From assembly GCF_001029445.1 (NCBI RefSeq), contig NZ_LDOT01000024.1:1-64000 (forward strand): DNA of 64,000 bases, written 5' to 3'. The position numbers were made by a program, and so were the translations under genes. The stretch's first letter is position 1; each line of letters starts with the position of its first letter. Source of the DNA: Photobacterium aquae (GTDB taxonomy: Bacteria; Pseudomonadota; Gammaproteobacteria; Enterobacterales; Vibrionaceae). This document shows positions 52,608-62,432 of the stretch, piece after piece. The notes below the pieces were generated by a model, which had not been told where the DNA came from, did no database searches, and was given only the letters and a program-made list of their open reading frames with translations.

Positions 52608-53879
52608 ATGGCGCATTTCATTGACCGCCGGCTCAACGGTAAAAATAAAAGCACGGTAAACCGTCAGCGTTTTCTGCGCCGTCATAAGCAGCAGATCAAA
52701 GAATCTATTGCCGATGCGGTAAACAAACGCTCAATTACCGATGTGGAAAGCGGTGAGGATATTTCAATTCCTTCTCGCGATATCCGTGAGCCAAGCTTTC
52801 ATCAAGGACGGGGCGGACAACGTGAAGTTGTCCACCCAGGCAATGACCAGTTTACCCCCGGAGACCGAATTGAACGCCCCCAAGGAGGGGGCGGCCAAGG
52901 CGGAGCTGGGGAAGGACAAGCCAGCCCTGATGGTGAAGGCCAAGACGAGTTTGTATTCCAAATATCAAAGGACGAATACCTTGATCTCCTGTTCGAGGAT
53001 TTGGAACTACCTAACTTGGAGAAAACCCAACTTAACAAGATTGTCGAATGGAAGACATTCCGCTCAGGTTACAAGTCATCTGGGGTTCCGGCCAATATTG
53101 CTATCGTAAAATCGTTGCAAAACTCATTGGCACGCCGTACCGCCATGACTGCCGCCAAGCGACGTCATTTGCGAGAGTTAGAGCGCGAGCTCGATCTCCT
53201 GATGAATACGGAACCGGCTCAACCCTTCGAAGAAGAGCGGGTGAAAGGCGAGATCCGGGTGCTTCGCGACAAAATCAGCAGCGTGCCGTTCATCGACACT
53301 TTTGATTTACGTTACAAAAACTACGAACGTCGGCCACAACCCACCAGCCAAGCAGTCATGTTCTGTCTGATGGATGTATCAGGTTCGATGGACCAAGCCA
53401 CCAAGGATATGGCGAAACGCTTCTATATTCTGCTGTACTTGTTCCTAAACCGTACCTACAAGAATGTCGATGTTGTTTTCGTTCGTCACCATACCCAGGC
53501 TAAAGAAGTCGACGAACACGAATTTTTCTATTCACAGGAAACGGGCGGCACCATTGTATCCAGTGCACTGCGCTTAATGGATGAGATTATCAAGAAACGC
53601 TACTCACCGGCCGAATGGAATATTTACGCAGCCCAAGCCTCTGATGGCGATAACTGGGCTGACGACTCGCCGGGATGCCGTGAGTTGCTGGACACACAGA
53701 TTCTGCCTGTTACCCGCTATTACTCATACATTGAAATCACTCGCCGGGCACATCAAACGCTTTGGCGAGAATATGAGGCACTGCAGGCGAGCCACAGTAA
53801 TTTCGCGATGCAGAACATAAGGAGTGTGGAAGACATCTTCCCTGTATTCCGTGAGCTATTCAAAAAGCAAGTGAGTTAA
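52608..53879 (+). CDS. yeaH: YeaH/UPF0229 family VWA-domain protein
   Basis: 423 residues. The N-terminal part (MAHFIDRRLNGKNKSTVNRQ) is typical and a Gly-rich, charged linker lies near residues 75-110. The C-terminal half is a von Willebrand factor A domain with the metal-site LMDVSGSMD. It is 35 bases after yeaG and 22 before ycgB. Partner of the YeaG kinase; precise role unknown. Confidence 0.94.
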   Translation: MAHFIDRRLNGKNKSTVNRQRFLRRHKQQIKESIADAVNKRSITDVESGEDISIPSRDIREPSFHQGRGGQREVVHPGNDQFTPGDRIERPQGGGGQGGAGEGQASPDGEGQDEFVFQISKDEYLDLLFEDLELPNLEKTQLNKIVEWKTFRSGYKSSGVPANIAIVKSLQNSLARRTAMTAAKRRHLRELERELDLLMNTEPAQPFEEERVKGEIRVLRDKISSVPFIDTFDLRYKNYERRPQPTSQAVMFCLMDVSGSMDQATKDMAKRFYILLYLFLNRTYKNVDVVFVRHHTQAKEVDEHEFFYSQETGGTIVSSALRLMDEIIKKRYSPAEWNIYAAQASDGDNWADDSPGCRELLDTQILPVTRYYSYIEITRRAHQTLWREYEALQASHSNFAMQNIRSVEDIFPVFRELFKKQVS

Positions 53880-53901
53880 TTCGCTTTAGGGGGAGTGTGT
53901 T

Positions 53902-55431
53902 ATGGAGACAACCGCAAAGTCTAAGACACTCAGTGATGGTCCAGATTGGACATTTGATTTATTGGATAAATACCATAAGGAAATCAAACGAGTAGCTGAA
54001 CACTACCGGTTGGACTCCTACCCCAATCAAATTGAGATCATCACTGCCGAACAAATGATGGATGCTTATTCCAGTATCGGTATGCCCATCAACTACCATC
54101 ACTGGTCGTTCGGTAAACGCTTTATCGAAACCGAGCGGGGCTACAAACATGGTCAAATGGGATTGGCCTACGAAATCGTAATCAATTCCGATCCATGTAT
54201 TGCCTATCTGATGGAAGAGAACACCATTACCATGCAGGCATTGGTCATGGCCCACGCCTGCTATGGGCACAACTCGTTCTTCAAGGGAAACTACCTGTTC
54301 AAGGCGTGGACCGACGCCAGCTCGATCATCGACTACCTACTTTTCGCCCGCAAATACATCACTGAATGCGAGGAAAAATACGGGGTCGACGATGTCGAAC
54401 GCCTGCTCGATTCATGTCATGCACTAATGAACTATGGCGTAGACCGTTATAAGCGACCACAGAAAATTTCCATGGTCGAAGAAAAGGCTCGGCAAAAAGC
54501 ACGGGAAGACTACCTGCAAACGCAAGTTAACTCCCTGTGGCGAACCCTGCCCATTCAAGCGGAAAAAGAAACTGTAGAGGAAGAGCTCCGCTTCCCGTCC
54601 GAACCACAGGAAAACATCCTGTATTTTGTCGAGAAGCACGCACCGCTACTAGAGCCTTGGCAGCGAGAAGTGGTACGGATTGTCCGCAAGGTCAGCCAGT
54701 ATTTCTACCCGCAAAAACAAACTCAGGTCATGAACGAAGGCTGGGCGACATTCTGGCACTACACCATTCTCAACCATCTGTACGATGAAGGATTGGTTAC
54801 CGATCGCTTTATTATTGAATTCCTGCACAGCCATACCAATGTGGTGGCCCAGCCGGATTACAACAGTCCGTACTACAACGGGATCAACCCGTACGCGCTG
54901 GGGTTTGCAATGTTTCAGGATATCCGCCGGATCTGTGAAAACCCAACCGAGGAGGACAAATACTGGTTCCCTGATATCGCAGGCTCAAATTGGCTTGATA
55001 CTGTCCACTTCGCTATGGAGAACTTCAAAGACGAAAGCTTTATCAGCCAATTCCTATCACCTAAGGTGATCCGTGACTTCAAGCTGTTCGCCGTCAACGA
55101 CGACGACCGTCACAACTATGTTGAAGTCAGTGCTATACACAACGAAGAAGGCTATCGCCAGATCCGCGAGAAACTCTCTTCACAGTACAATCTCAGCAAC
55201 CACGAACCGAATATACAGGTATGGAACGTTGCACTGAAGGGTGACCGGTCACTAACCCTACGCTATGTACCGCACAACAGGATCCCTCTTGGAAATAGCT
55301 ACCACGAGGTCCTCAAGCACATGCATCGGCTATGGGGGTTTGATGTCACGCTCGAAGAAGAAATGGCCGACGGACGCAGTCAGATCCTCGCGGCCTGCCC
55401 GACCCGAGCCCAGTACAACACCGAGATCTAA
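53902..55431 (+). CDS. ycgB: SpoVR family protein YcgB
   Basis: 509 residues, as E. coli YcgB (510). SpoVR-family signatures: MNEGWATFWHYTILNHLYDEG, the NPYALGFAMFQDIRRICENP segment, and the Tyr/Asp-rich C-terminal half. Genes yeaG-yeaH-spoVR are commonly clustered, in line with a shared stress-response function. AGGGGGAG before the ATG. A strong terminator ends the operon. Confidence 0.95.
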   Translation: METTAKSKTLSDGPDWTFDLLDKYHKEIKRVAEHYRLDSYPNQIEIITAEQMMDAYSSIGMPINYHHWSFGKRFIETERGYKHGQMGLAYEIVINSDPCIAYLMEENTITMQALVMAHACYGHNSFFKGNYLFKAWTDASSIIDYLLFARKYITECEEKYGVDDVERLLDSCHALMNYGVDRYKRPQKISMVEEKARQKAREDYLQTQVNSLWRTLPIQAEKETVEEELRFPSEPQENILYFVEKHAPLLEPWQREVVRIVRKVSQYFYPQKQTQVMNEGWATFWHYTILNHLYDEGLVTDRFIIEFLHSHTNVVAQPDYNSPYYNGINPYALGFAMFQDIRRICENPTEEDKYWFPDIAGSNWLDTVHFAMENFKDESFISQFLSPKVIRDFKLFAVNDDDRHNYVEVSAIHNEEGYRQIREKLSSQYNLSNHEPNIQVWNVALKGDRSLTLRYVPHNRIPLGNSYHEVLKHMHRLWGFDVTLEEEMADGRSQILAACPTRAQYNTEI

Positions 55432-55465
55432 AAATCTCGGCTATCCACGAGTAATATGGATAAAC

Positions 55466-55497
55466 AAAAAGGAGATGCCGAGGGCATCTCCTTTTTT
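55466..55497. terminator. Bidirectional terminator between ycgB and fadR
   Basis: AAAAAGGAGATGCC (55466-55479) pairs with GGCATCTCCTTTTT (55483-55496), GAG loop, T-run after and A-run before; it lies between convergent genes. Confidence 0.93.
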
Positions 55498-55572
55498 AAT
55501 TTGGTCTATCGACTACTGAACTATTGCTGAGAGTACAATTCTCTCATCAGCAAAACTGTAGGCTGCAACCTG

Positions 55573-56424
55573 TTACTGCTCTTCTTCGTGCAGGTAACGG
55601 GCAATCTCAACGCGGTTGGCATACCAAATCTGACCACTCTCTCGGCCATATTGGCGAATTCGGTCAGAAACCAATTCCGGCTGCTGGTTGTCACAGTACG
55701 ATTTAATGTCACGGTAGAAATTCAGTGCCAATTCGCACGCTTCTTTTGACATGAAGTAGTAGCCGCCCACTCGGGTATAAATTTTACGCAGGCCATTGAT
55801 CGTCAACACATATAGCGTATTGCCCGATTTTGCCGCCATACCTTGGAACATGCGGTAGTCGTAGTAGTTGAATGCACGGGCAAGACAGATCTTTTCACAA
55901 AGCTCCGGATCTTCTTTCCCATATTTATCAACGATCTTCTTCACTTCCTGCATCAGTTCAGTCTTGTCGTCACTGTTTTCAATATAGTCAGCGAAGCTGT
56001 TGACCTTCAGCAGGGCTTCACACTCTTCAATAACATGAGCGATCAGCTTAGATGCCTCTTCATGGCGACCTTTAATGGCATAGCGCATGTACACGCAACT
56101 GATATCAGTACGGGCTGACAGCAGATCTTCCAATACGCGCTGAACGTCCTGACCGTCAAGGGTGATCAGGGTATCCAGGATATTCAAGCCTGAGGTTTCC
56201 ATGTAGTTATTGACCCGGGTAGGCTTACCATGTTGAATGGTCAACCAGCCATCTCGCGCCAGACGCTGCAATACTTCACGGAGCGTAGTTCGAGTAACAC
56301 CAATCAACTCGGACAGCTCGCGTTCTGCGGGAAGGATTGAGCCCTGCGGGAAATGATTATTCCAGATACTCTCAATGATGTATTTCTCAGCAAATGTTGC
56401 TGGGCTATCAGCCTTTATAACCAT
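55573..56424 (-). CDS. fadR: Fatty-acid metabolism regulator FadR
   Basis: GntR-family repressor/activator that binds DNA in the absence of long-chain acyl-CoA. N-terminal winged helix (GSILPAERELSELIGVTRTTLREVLQRLARDGWLT) and a C-terminal acyl-CoA binding domain. At 283 residues it is about 44 longer than E. coli FadR (239); the extra segment lies near residues 138-180 (HVIEECEALLKVNSFADY...), as in Vibrio FadR, where it forms an additional ligand site. Diverges from nhaB, as in E. coli. Likely targets in this window are fadH and fadL. Confidence 0.95.
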   Translation of the reverse strand: MVIKADSPATFAEKYIIESIWNNHFPQGSILPAERELSELIGVTRTTLREVLQRLARDGWLTIQHGKPTRVNNYMETSGLNILDTLITLDGQDVQRVLEDLLSARTDISCVYMRYAIKGRHEEASKLIAHVIEECEALLKVNSFADYIENSDDKTELMQEVKKIVDKYGKEDPELCEKICLARAFNYYDYRMFQGMAAKSGNTLYVLTINGLRKIYTRVGGYYFMSKEACELALNFYRDIKSYCDNQQPELVSDRIRQYGRESGQIWYANRVEIARYLHEEEQ

Positions 56425-56981
56425 CTAACTTATTTTCCAATTGCTTCTTGCTCTGCTTGTTATCAACTCATCATACCACCAGAGCTGAAAGATTGCCTAC
56501 CTTCTTGCGAAAAGAAGCATCTAACAGATATCTTTTTTATGAAACACCTATTATATACAGCCATGTAACAATTTCGTTTTATTCCCAACAAGAATCAACA
56601 TTTACCCGCTCTTGCCAAACCTTTGACCTAGCGCAACGCATTATGAAATTTGTAAGCATATATTTCATAAAATCGAGAAAATACCGTATTAACACCTCGT
56701 TTCTTGATCAAGTTTCACAAAGTTAAATAAGTTCAACTATAACCGCTTGACTGATCAAGATCACACGGTAGAGTTAGCTCGATCTATCACTGGGAGCTGT
56801 ATGGATGCTGCTGCCTGCTTTAAGTTAAACACCATTATGGACATGGTTTTTAGCTTAGAGGGTCTCTAAAAGAACACATAACCAAGCTGAACACTCTCTT
56901 GGTCGATGCTCTCGGACTAAAAAGGCAAAGTAGCTCGCAGCCATCCCTTTTGCACTTTTTATTTTTTTAAGAGACTCAAAA
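56425..56981. other. Divergent region of fadR and nhaB
   Basis: 557 bases, AT-rich, no gene seen. It holds the fadR promoter (minus) and the nhaB promoter (plus). A CRP-like site is listed separately. No convincing FadR autoregulatory operator was found. Confidence 0.45.
56750..56765. promoter_or_regulatory. CRP-like site in the fadR/nhaB region
   Basis: ACTGATCAAGATCACA matches TGTGATCTAGATCACA at 13 of 16 positions; only the outermost TG of the left half and one central base differ. It is 217 bases upstream of nhaB. Confidence 0.4.
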
Positions 56982-58574
56982 ATGGCAATTTCGCTAAGGA
57001 ACGCCTTTATCAAGAACTTTCTGGGCAAGGCCCCTGATTGGTATAAGGTAGCAATCATTGCATTCCTCATTATTAACCCTATCGTATTTTTCCTTGTCGA
57101 CCCTTTTGTAGCAGGATGGCTACTGGTCGTTGAATTCATTTTCACCTTGGCAATGGCGCTGAAATGTTACCCGCTTCAGCCAGGCGGCCTACTCGCAATA
57201 GAAGCTGTTGCGATAGGCATGACCAGCCCGGAAATGGTTAAACACGAAATCGTTGCCAATATCGAAGTACTTTTGCTGTTGATCTTCATGGTTGCCGGCA
57301 TCTACTTCATGAAGCAACTGCTACTCTATATCTTCACCAAGATACTGATCGGCATTCGCTCAAAAATCCTATTGTCGCTAGCGTTTTGTGTCATGGCGGC
57401 CTTCCTGTCTGCATTCCTTGATGCCCTGACAGTTATCGCCGTTGTAATCAGCGTTACTGTTGGCTTCTACAGCATTTACCACAAAGTGGCATCTGGTCAG
57501 GAACCACACGCAGCCCACGACCATACTTCTGACAATCACATCCTCGAAGTCAGCCGTGATGATCTGGAAAACTACCGTGCCTTCCTACGCAGCCTACTCA
57601 TGCATGCTGGTATCGGTACCGCCCTTGGCGGCGTAACCACTATGGTCGGCGAACCTCAAAACCTGATCATTGCCGATCAGGCTGGCTGGATGTTCGGTGA
57701 ATTCATCCTGCGAATGGCGCCTGTCACCCTACCCGTTTTCGTCTGTGGCCTAACCACCTGTATACTGGTTGAGAAATTCAAAATCTGCGGATACGGTACA
57801 GAGCTACCAGAAAACGTTCGTCAGATCCTCGTTGAATTCGACAACGAAGAACGCAAACAACGCACTAACCTTGATTACGCAAAACTGATCATCCAAGTCA
57901 TCATTGCAGTATGGCTGATTGTCGGCTTGGCAATGCACCTCGCTGCTGTAGGCTTGATTGGCCTGACCGTTATCATCCTTGCGACCTCGTTCACCGGTAT
58001 TACCGAAGAGCACGCTTTGGGCAAAGCCTTTGAGGAAGCCCTACCGTTCACCGCGTTGCTGGCCGTATTTTTCTCTATCGTAGCCGTGATCATTGACCAG
58101 AAGCTGTTCGCCCCGATCATTCAGTGGGTACTCAGCATGGAAGGCAACAGCCAAATGACCATGTTCTATGTAGCCAACGGCCTGCTATCGATGGTATCGG
58201 ACAACGTATTCGTCGGTACCGTTTACATCAACGAGGTTAAATCTGCCCTACTTAACGGCGCGATCAGCCGAGAGCAGTTCGACATGCTAGCCGTTGCCAT
58301 CAACACAGGTACCAACCTGCCGTCAGTGGCAACGCCTAACGGACAGGCAGCGTTCTTGTTCGCGCTGACCTCTGCGCTGGCACCGTTGATTCGCCTGTCA
58401 TACGGTCGTATGGTCTACATGGCTCTGCCATACACCATCGTGCTGTCTCTGGTTGGCTTGGCCTGCATTGAATTTACCCTAGTCCCTATGACCCACTGGT
58501 TCTACGACATGGGATGGCTGGCCCAAACCGCAGCTGAAGCAGCTAGTCATGCTGCGCCCGTAATTGGACATTAA
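56982..58574 (+). CDS. nhaB: Na+/H+ antiporter NhaB
   Basis: 530-residue inner membrane protein that expels Na+ in exchange for H+. About 12 hydrophobic segments; ALGGVTTMVGEPQNLIIADQ and NTGTNLPSVATPNGQAAFLFA are family signatures. The fadR-nhaB-dsbB order is the same as in E. coli and Vibrio. A hairpin follows; dsbB begins 157 bases downstream. Confidence 0.95.
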   Translation: MAISLRNAFIKNFLGKAPDWYKVAIIAFLIINPIVFFLVDPFVAGWLLVVEFIFTLAMALKCYPLQPGGLLAIEAVAIGMTSPEMVKHEIVANIEVLLLLIFMVAGIYFMKQLLLYIFTKILIGIRSKILLSLAFCVMAAFLSAFLDALTVIAVVISVTVGFYSIYHKVASGQEPHAAHDHTSDNHILEVSRDDLENYRAFLRSLLMHAGIGTALGGVTTMVGEPQNLIIADQAGWMFGEFILRMAPVTLPVFVCGLTTCILVEKFKICGYGTELPENVRQILVEFDNEERKQRTNLDYAKLIIQVIIAVWLIVGLAMHLAAVGLIGLTVIILATSFTGITEEHALGKAFEEALPFTALLAVFFSIVAVIIDQKLFAPIIQWVLSMEGNSQMTMFYVANGLLSMVSDNVFVGTVYINEVKSALLNGAISREQFDMLAVAINTGTNLPSVATPNGQAAFLFALTSALAPLIRLSYGRMVYMALPYTIVLSLVGLACIEFTLVPMTHWFYDMGWLAQTAAEAASHAAPVIGH

Positions 58575-58610
58575 TGGAATCTTTTTCACATTTCATGGTC
58601 TGTTAACTAT

Positions 58611-58636
58611 CAAAGCCCTGTTTATTCAGGGCTTTG
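58611..58636 (+). terminator. Hairpin after nhaB
   Basis: CAAAGCCCTG (58611-58620) pairs with CAGGGCTTTG (58627-58636), TTTATT loop, followed by TAATATATT; weak T-run, so partial termination. Confidence 0.7.
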
Positions 58637-58730
58637 TAATATATTAGTATGACCAAACAGCACATTGGCTGTTGACCATCACAATGCCCTGGCAAACAGC
58701 CCGTGAAAAAAGAGTAATTAGGAACCGACA

Positions 58731-59249
58731 ATGCAATTTTTATACAACTTTTCCAAAAGCCGCCTCTCTTGGGGTCTGCTGCTCGCTTTCATTGTCTTCT
58801 TCGAAGCATGTGCAATGTTCTTCCAGCATGGGATGAAGCTGGAGCCTTGCGTAATGTGTGTCTATGAGCGCGTTGCCATGACCGGTATCGGTATTGCCGC
58901 TATCATCGGCCTTATTGCCCCTCAAAACGCCCTGTTTCGCTGGTTAGGGCTCGCAGGCTGGGGATTTGGCGCCTATCAGGGCCTTATTCTGTCAACCGAG
59001 CATGTTGCCTACCAATTCCCTACCAACCCGTGGTCAGCAACCTGTGCCCTGAATGTTAATTTCCCTGCATGGGCGCCGCTTAACGAGTGGGCACCTTGGT
59101 TCTTCGAAGCCACTGGCGACTGCGGCAAAATCGTATGGCAGTTCTTGGGGCTATCCATGCCGCAATGGCTTGAAATCATCTTTGCCGCCAACTTGGTCGC
59201 TCTGGCTATTATTGTTATCGCCCAATTCTTCGGCGCGAGAAAAAAATAA
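58731..59249 (+). CDS. dsbB: Disulfide bond formation protein DsbB
   Basis: Inner membrane protein that reoxidises DsbA and passes electrons to quinones. 172 residues, four hydrophobic segments. First redox pair is Cys40/Cys43 (EPCVMCVYERVA); the second pair is in the second periplasmic loop (SATCALNVNF and TGDCGKIVW). GGAACCGACA precedes the ATG. Conserved neighbour of nhaB. Confidence 0.95.
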   Translation: MQFLYNFSKSRLSWGLLLAFIVFFEACAMFFQHGMKLEPCVMCVYERVAMTGIGIAAIIGLIAPQNALFRWLGLAGWGFGAYQGLILSTEHVAYQFPTNPWSATCALNVNFPAWAPLNEWAPWFFEATGDCGKIVWQFLGLSMPQWLEIIFAANLVALAIIVIAQFFGARKK

Positions 59250-59300
59250 CTCGCCAAATCACGAACAGCCGTTGCTAACTCGGCCTGTTCAGCGCAATAA

Positions 59301-59331
59301 AAAAGCAAGAGATAACCTCTTGCTTTTTTTT
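59301..59331 (+). terminator. Intrinsic terminator after dsbB
   Basis: AAAAGCAAGAG (59301-59311) pairs with CTCTTGCTTTT (59317-59327), loop ATAAC, followed by more T. Confidence 0.92.
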
Positions 59332-59374
59332 ATCCTTGCTGCGCTCAATCTCGCCTTTGGCCGCCTCTCAACGA

Positions 59375-59773
59375 CTAAACGAGCAATGCATCAACAATCG
59401 GTAAATCAGCCGGGCAGAGCGAGTATGCCGCTATCTGATCGGCCTCCACCCAACGGGCATCCTGATGACTATGCAGTACCAAGTCTCCCGACAGCCAATG
59501 GGAAAGATATCCTTTTAAATGGATAACCTTATCGCCATAGTCAAAAACACTGTCAGCCAAGAAACGTCCCGTATGCGTGGCGATAGCCAGCTCCTCGGTC
59601 AACTCGCGTTCCAATGCCTGCTCAGGGGTCTCTCCGGCTTCGACTTTGCCGCCGGGAAACTCCCACAATCCGGCCTGACTACCGTGTTCAGGCCGTTGGG
59701 CCAACAGATACTTACCGTCTTTTTCAATCACCCCGGCCACGACCAGGATGACTTTCTGACAACGACTTTCCAT
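59375..59773 (-). CDS. nudG: NudG-like Nudix (pyrimidine nucleotide) hydrolase
   Basis: 132 residues. The Nudix box is complete: GGKVEAGETPEQALERELTEEL (residues 40-61 approx.). The N-terminal KVILVVAGVIEKDGKYLLAQRP resembles CTP pyrophosphohydrolase NudG and MutT; a (d)NTP pyrophosphatase cleaning oxidised or methylated nucleotides is likely, but NudG versus MutT is not certain. ATG 59773 overlaps the stop of the preceding gene (TAATG), so translation is coupled; the frame runs 14 codons further upstream. Confidence 0.8.
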   Translation of the reverse strand: MESRCQKVILVVAGVIEKDGKYLLAQRPEHGSQAGLWEFPGGKVEAGETPEQALERELTEELAIATHTGRFLADSVFDYGDKVIHLKGYLSHWLSGDLVLHSHQDARWVEADQIAAYSLCPADLPIVDALLV

Positions 59774-60420
59774 TACTGGCCGCAGCAATGCTTGAATTTC
59801 TTGCCACTGCCGCACAGGCAGTCATCATTGCGTCCGGTCTCTTTAAACGGGTTCACCGCCTGTGACTTGGCACCGACTTGCAGCTCATCTGCCGCCATCA
59901 CCACTTCGGTTAGCATCAGTGGCAATTGGCAATAAAGATCGGTAGGTTGAGGCATCCCTGTTACGCCCGCATCTTCCATTTGTGCCAGCGTTGCCTCTTC
60001 ATCCAGCATCAACATCAGCGTTGTAATAAGCGCAGACAGCATACGCATCGTACCGTCGGACAATGGCTGATCGGCCCAGCCAGGCTCGATACAAGGCCAC
60101 ACCGTCAAGAAACCTTCGGCAAATTCGCGGTGTGCATCGCAAAGCCCTGTCTCCGGATCCCACTGCAGTTCAGCGGGCAATACAAACTCGCCAGCTTTGA
60201 TATAGCGGTATTGCAGTTCAAAATGGTTCAGGATTGCCATTTTGTCATCATGACCCAGTTCGATAGCTTCATCCTCCTCAACACCGCCTGTGATCAACAG
60301 GGGAAGCCAGGCTTCTGGCTCAAGCGGTTTCGGATTGGCATTTGCTGCAAGCAGCGCGCCTTCGATGAAAGTAGCAGGCATCCCTTGCCAATCTTGTGGC
60401 AAAGACAGCAGATGTGTCAT
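59773..60420 (-). CDS. YecA/UPF0149 family protein with SEC-C motif
   Basis: 215 residues: a helical UPF0149 domain (FIEGALLAANANPKPLEPEAWLP; EFAEGFLTVWPC) and a C-terminal SEC-C zinc motif CLCGSGKKFKHCCGQ, as in E. coli YecA and at the end of SecA. The motif binds zinc and often SecB or ribosomes; function of YecA is unclear. Its stop overlaps the start of the Nudix gene by one base. Confidence 0.85.
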   Translation of the reverse strand: MTHLLSLPQDWQGMPATFIEGALLAANANPKPLEPEAWLPLLITGGVEEDEAIELGHDDKMAILNHFELQYRYIKAGEFVLPAELQWDPETGLCDAHREFAEGFLTVWPCIEPGWADQPLSDGTMRMLSALITTLMLMLDEEATLAQMEDAGVTGMPQPTDLYCQLPLMLTEVVMAADELQVGAKSQAVNPFKETGRNDDCLCGSGKKFKHCCGQ

Positions 60421-60621
60421 GGTCGATATCTCGTTGCGTCTTAAATATTAATGCTGATTATACCTGACTTCCCCGATTTGGCCGACCCGTGAAACAATTA
60501 TTACTGACTGTACATAATTTGAGCTAAGACAGAAAAATGAGGGCGTTAGCGACAAAGATATTGAAAACACCTACGAACAGTGGCAAAAAGTACCCCATTC
60601 AAGCCAATCAGGATGAATAGA

Positions 60622-61293
60622 ATGACGGGACAACATGCCATTATTGCCGGGGCCAGCGGGTTGGTCGGCGAAGAATTGATCCACTTACTGCTGCGCAATG
60701 ATGACATCAATAACGTCTACGCCCTGTCTCGCCGGGAATTGCCCTACCAAAGCAAAAAGCTGAAGCAAATTCTTGACCCATCCCTGCGAATCAATCACTG
60801 GGAAGAGCACGATCCCACGCCGACGCTCGGCTTTATTTGCTTGGGCAGCACTAAAAAACAAGCGGGTTCTCAACAGGCACTCGAGGCCGTCGACATTACC
60901 TTGGTTAGGGACGTCGCCAAATCAATGAAAATGCTCGGTGTAAAGCATATCGTCGTCATTTCCAGTCTTGGGGCCTGCCGCCACTCCCCTGCCCATTACC
61001 TACGCTGTAAAGGGAAAATGGAAAAAGCCGTCACAAATATCGGCTTCGAAACCTGTATTTTCGTCCGTCCCGGCCCGTTGAAAGGCGAACGCCATATTCC
61101 CCGCAAGGATGAACTGGCGATCCAACGCCTATCTGCATCCCTACACCCGCTGATGATTGGCCCGCTCGCCAACTTCACCCCGATTCCAGCTGAACAGGTC
61201 GCCAAGCGGATGATCGAGCTGGCTATCTCGGCAACTCGCCGCAAACTGCCTGAGGTTGTGATCGTGTCCGGCCGAAAGTTATTAGACAAGTAA
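60622..61293 (+). CDS. NAD(P)-binding (epimerase/HTATIP2-like) protein
   Basis: 223 residues with an N-terminal Rossmann motif GASGLVGEELI and the short-chain-type segment HIVVISSLGACRHSPAHYLRCKGKMEKAV, where the Ser/Tyr/Lys positions resemble the active site of the SDR superfamily. Similar proteins are called nucleoside-diphosphate-sugar epimerases without proof. AGGA lies 8 bases before ATG 60622; the frame opens at 60580 (GTG). Confidence 0.75.
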   Translation: MTGQHAIIAGASGLVGEELIHLLLRNDDINNVYALSRRELPYQSKKLKQILDPSLRINHWEEHDPTPTLGFICLGSTKKQAGSQQALEAVDITLVRDVAKSMKMLGVKHIVVISSLGACRHSPAHYLRCKGKMEKAVTNIGFETCIFVRPGPLKGERHIPRKDELAIQRLSASLHPLMIGPLANFTPIPAEQVAKRMIELAISATRRKLPEVVIVSGRKLLDK

Positions 61294-61469
61294 ACACTTA
61301 ACAACTAGAATCGCGCTCCCAACAGTGATCAGAACAGACCTCTTTGCGGCTCTTATCACGAGCCCGGATCATCTTGTTTCAGGCCCGTTGTGTCATGCAT
61401 TCCCAATGGGAGTTGTTGCCCAACACAGCGGTCAGCAAGAGGTTACTGTTCGCCAGCCGAGAGAGTTCG

Positions 61470-62408
61470 ATGCGAGTAATTTTAGGCCCGATGGAAGGTG
61501 TAGTCGATCACCTGATGCGGGAGATGCTGACCGAAATAAATGACTATGACTTGTGCGTGACAGAATTTGTCCGGGTTGTCGATCAGCTTCTAAACAAGAG
61601 TGTCTTCTATCGCCTGTGCCCCGAACTGTATCAAGGCGGAAAAACGGCATCGGGCACCCCCGTTCGAATCCAATTACTGGGGCAAGACCCGCACTGGCTG
61701 GCCGAAAATGCCGTCAGGGCCGTCGAACTGGGCTCACCCGGTGTTGACCTCAACTTTGGCTGCCCGGCCAAAATGGTTAACAAGAGCCGTGGCGGAGCCG
61801 TTTTGCTGCAAGACCCCGAGATGATGTACCAAATCGTCAAAAACGTGCGAGATGGCGTCGACTGCCGTCGCCCGGTTTCAGCCAAGGTTCGTCTCGGCTG
61901 GGATGATCCTAATCGATGCTTCGAAATTGCCGATGCCGTCGCCCAAGCCGGTGCCGATGAGATCGTCATCCACGCCCGCACCAAAGAAGACGGTTACCGT
62001 GCCGACACCATCAAGTGGGACTACATCGCCAAGGTCAAGCAAGCCATCAAGATCCCGGTAGTGGCCAACGGCGAGATCTGGAATTACGAGGACGGACAAC
62101 GTTGTATTGCCGCCACCCATACCGACTCGCTCATGGTATGCCGCGGCGCAATCAACCTGCCAAACCTGGGCAATGTCGTTAAATACGATGAAAAAGCAAT
62201 GGAATGGCCCGCCGTGCTTGATTTGCTGTTAAAATACTCCACCTACGAGATCAAAGGCGACAAAGGGCTTTACTACCCCAACCGCATCAAACAGTGGTTC
62301 AGCTACCTGCGCCAGCAATACCCGCAGGCCAAAGCACTCTTTGCCGAAATCCGCAGCCACAACAAGGCTGCGCCAATCATCGAGATATTGGAAAACGCAC
62401 GCCGTTAA
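61470..62408 (+). CDS. dusC: tRNA-dihydrouridine(16) synthase DusC
   Basis: Flavoenzyme that reduces uridine 16 of tRNA. 312 residues (E. coli 315). The TIM-barrel start MRVILGPMEGVVDHLMREML, the catalytic Cys in NFGCPAKMVNKSRGGA and the FMN-binding VVANGEIWNYEDGQ are visible. The frame opens at 61344, but homology starts at ATG 61470. The extra upstream frame overlaps no other gene. Confidence 0.94.
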   Translation: MRVILGPMEGVVDHLMREMLTEINDYDLCVTEFVRVVDQLLNKSVFYRLCPELYQGGKTASGTPVRIQLLGQDPHWLAENAVRAVELGSPGVDLNFGCPAKMVNKSRGGAVLLQDPEMMYQIVKNVRDGVDCRRPVSAKVRLGWDDPNRCFEIADAVAQAGADEIVIHARTKEDGYRADTIKWDYIAKVKQAIKIPVVANGEIWNYEDGQRCIAATHTDSLMVCRGAINLPNLGNVVKYDEKAMEWPAVLDLLLKYSTYEIKGDKGLYYPNRIKQWFSYLRQQYPQAKALFAEIRSHNKAAPIIEILENARR

Positions 62409-62432
62409 TTCCACGCCTTGATTTTCGACTCC

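Noticed and set aside
56465..56481. FadR operator in the fadR promoter (AACTCATCATACCACCA)
   Set aside because: Only about 10 of 17 positions match and the GACC half is broken.
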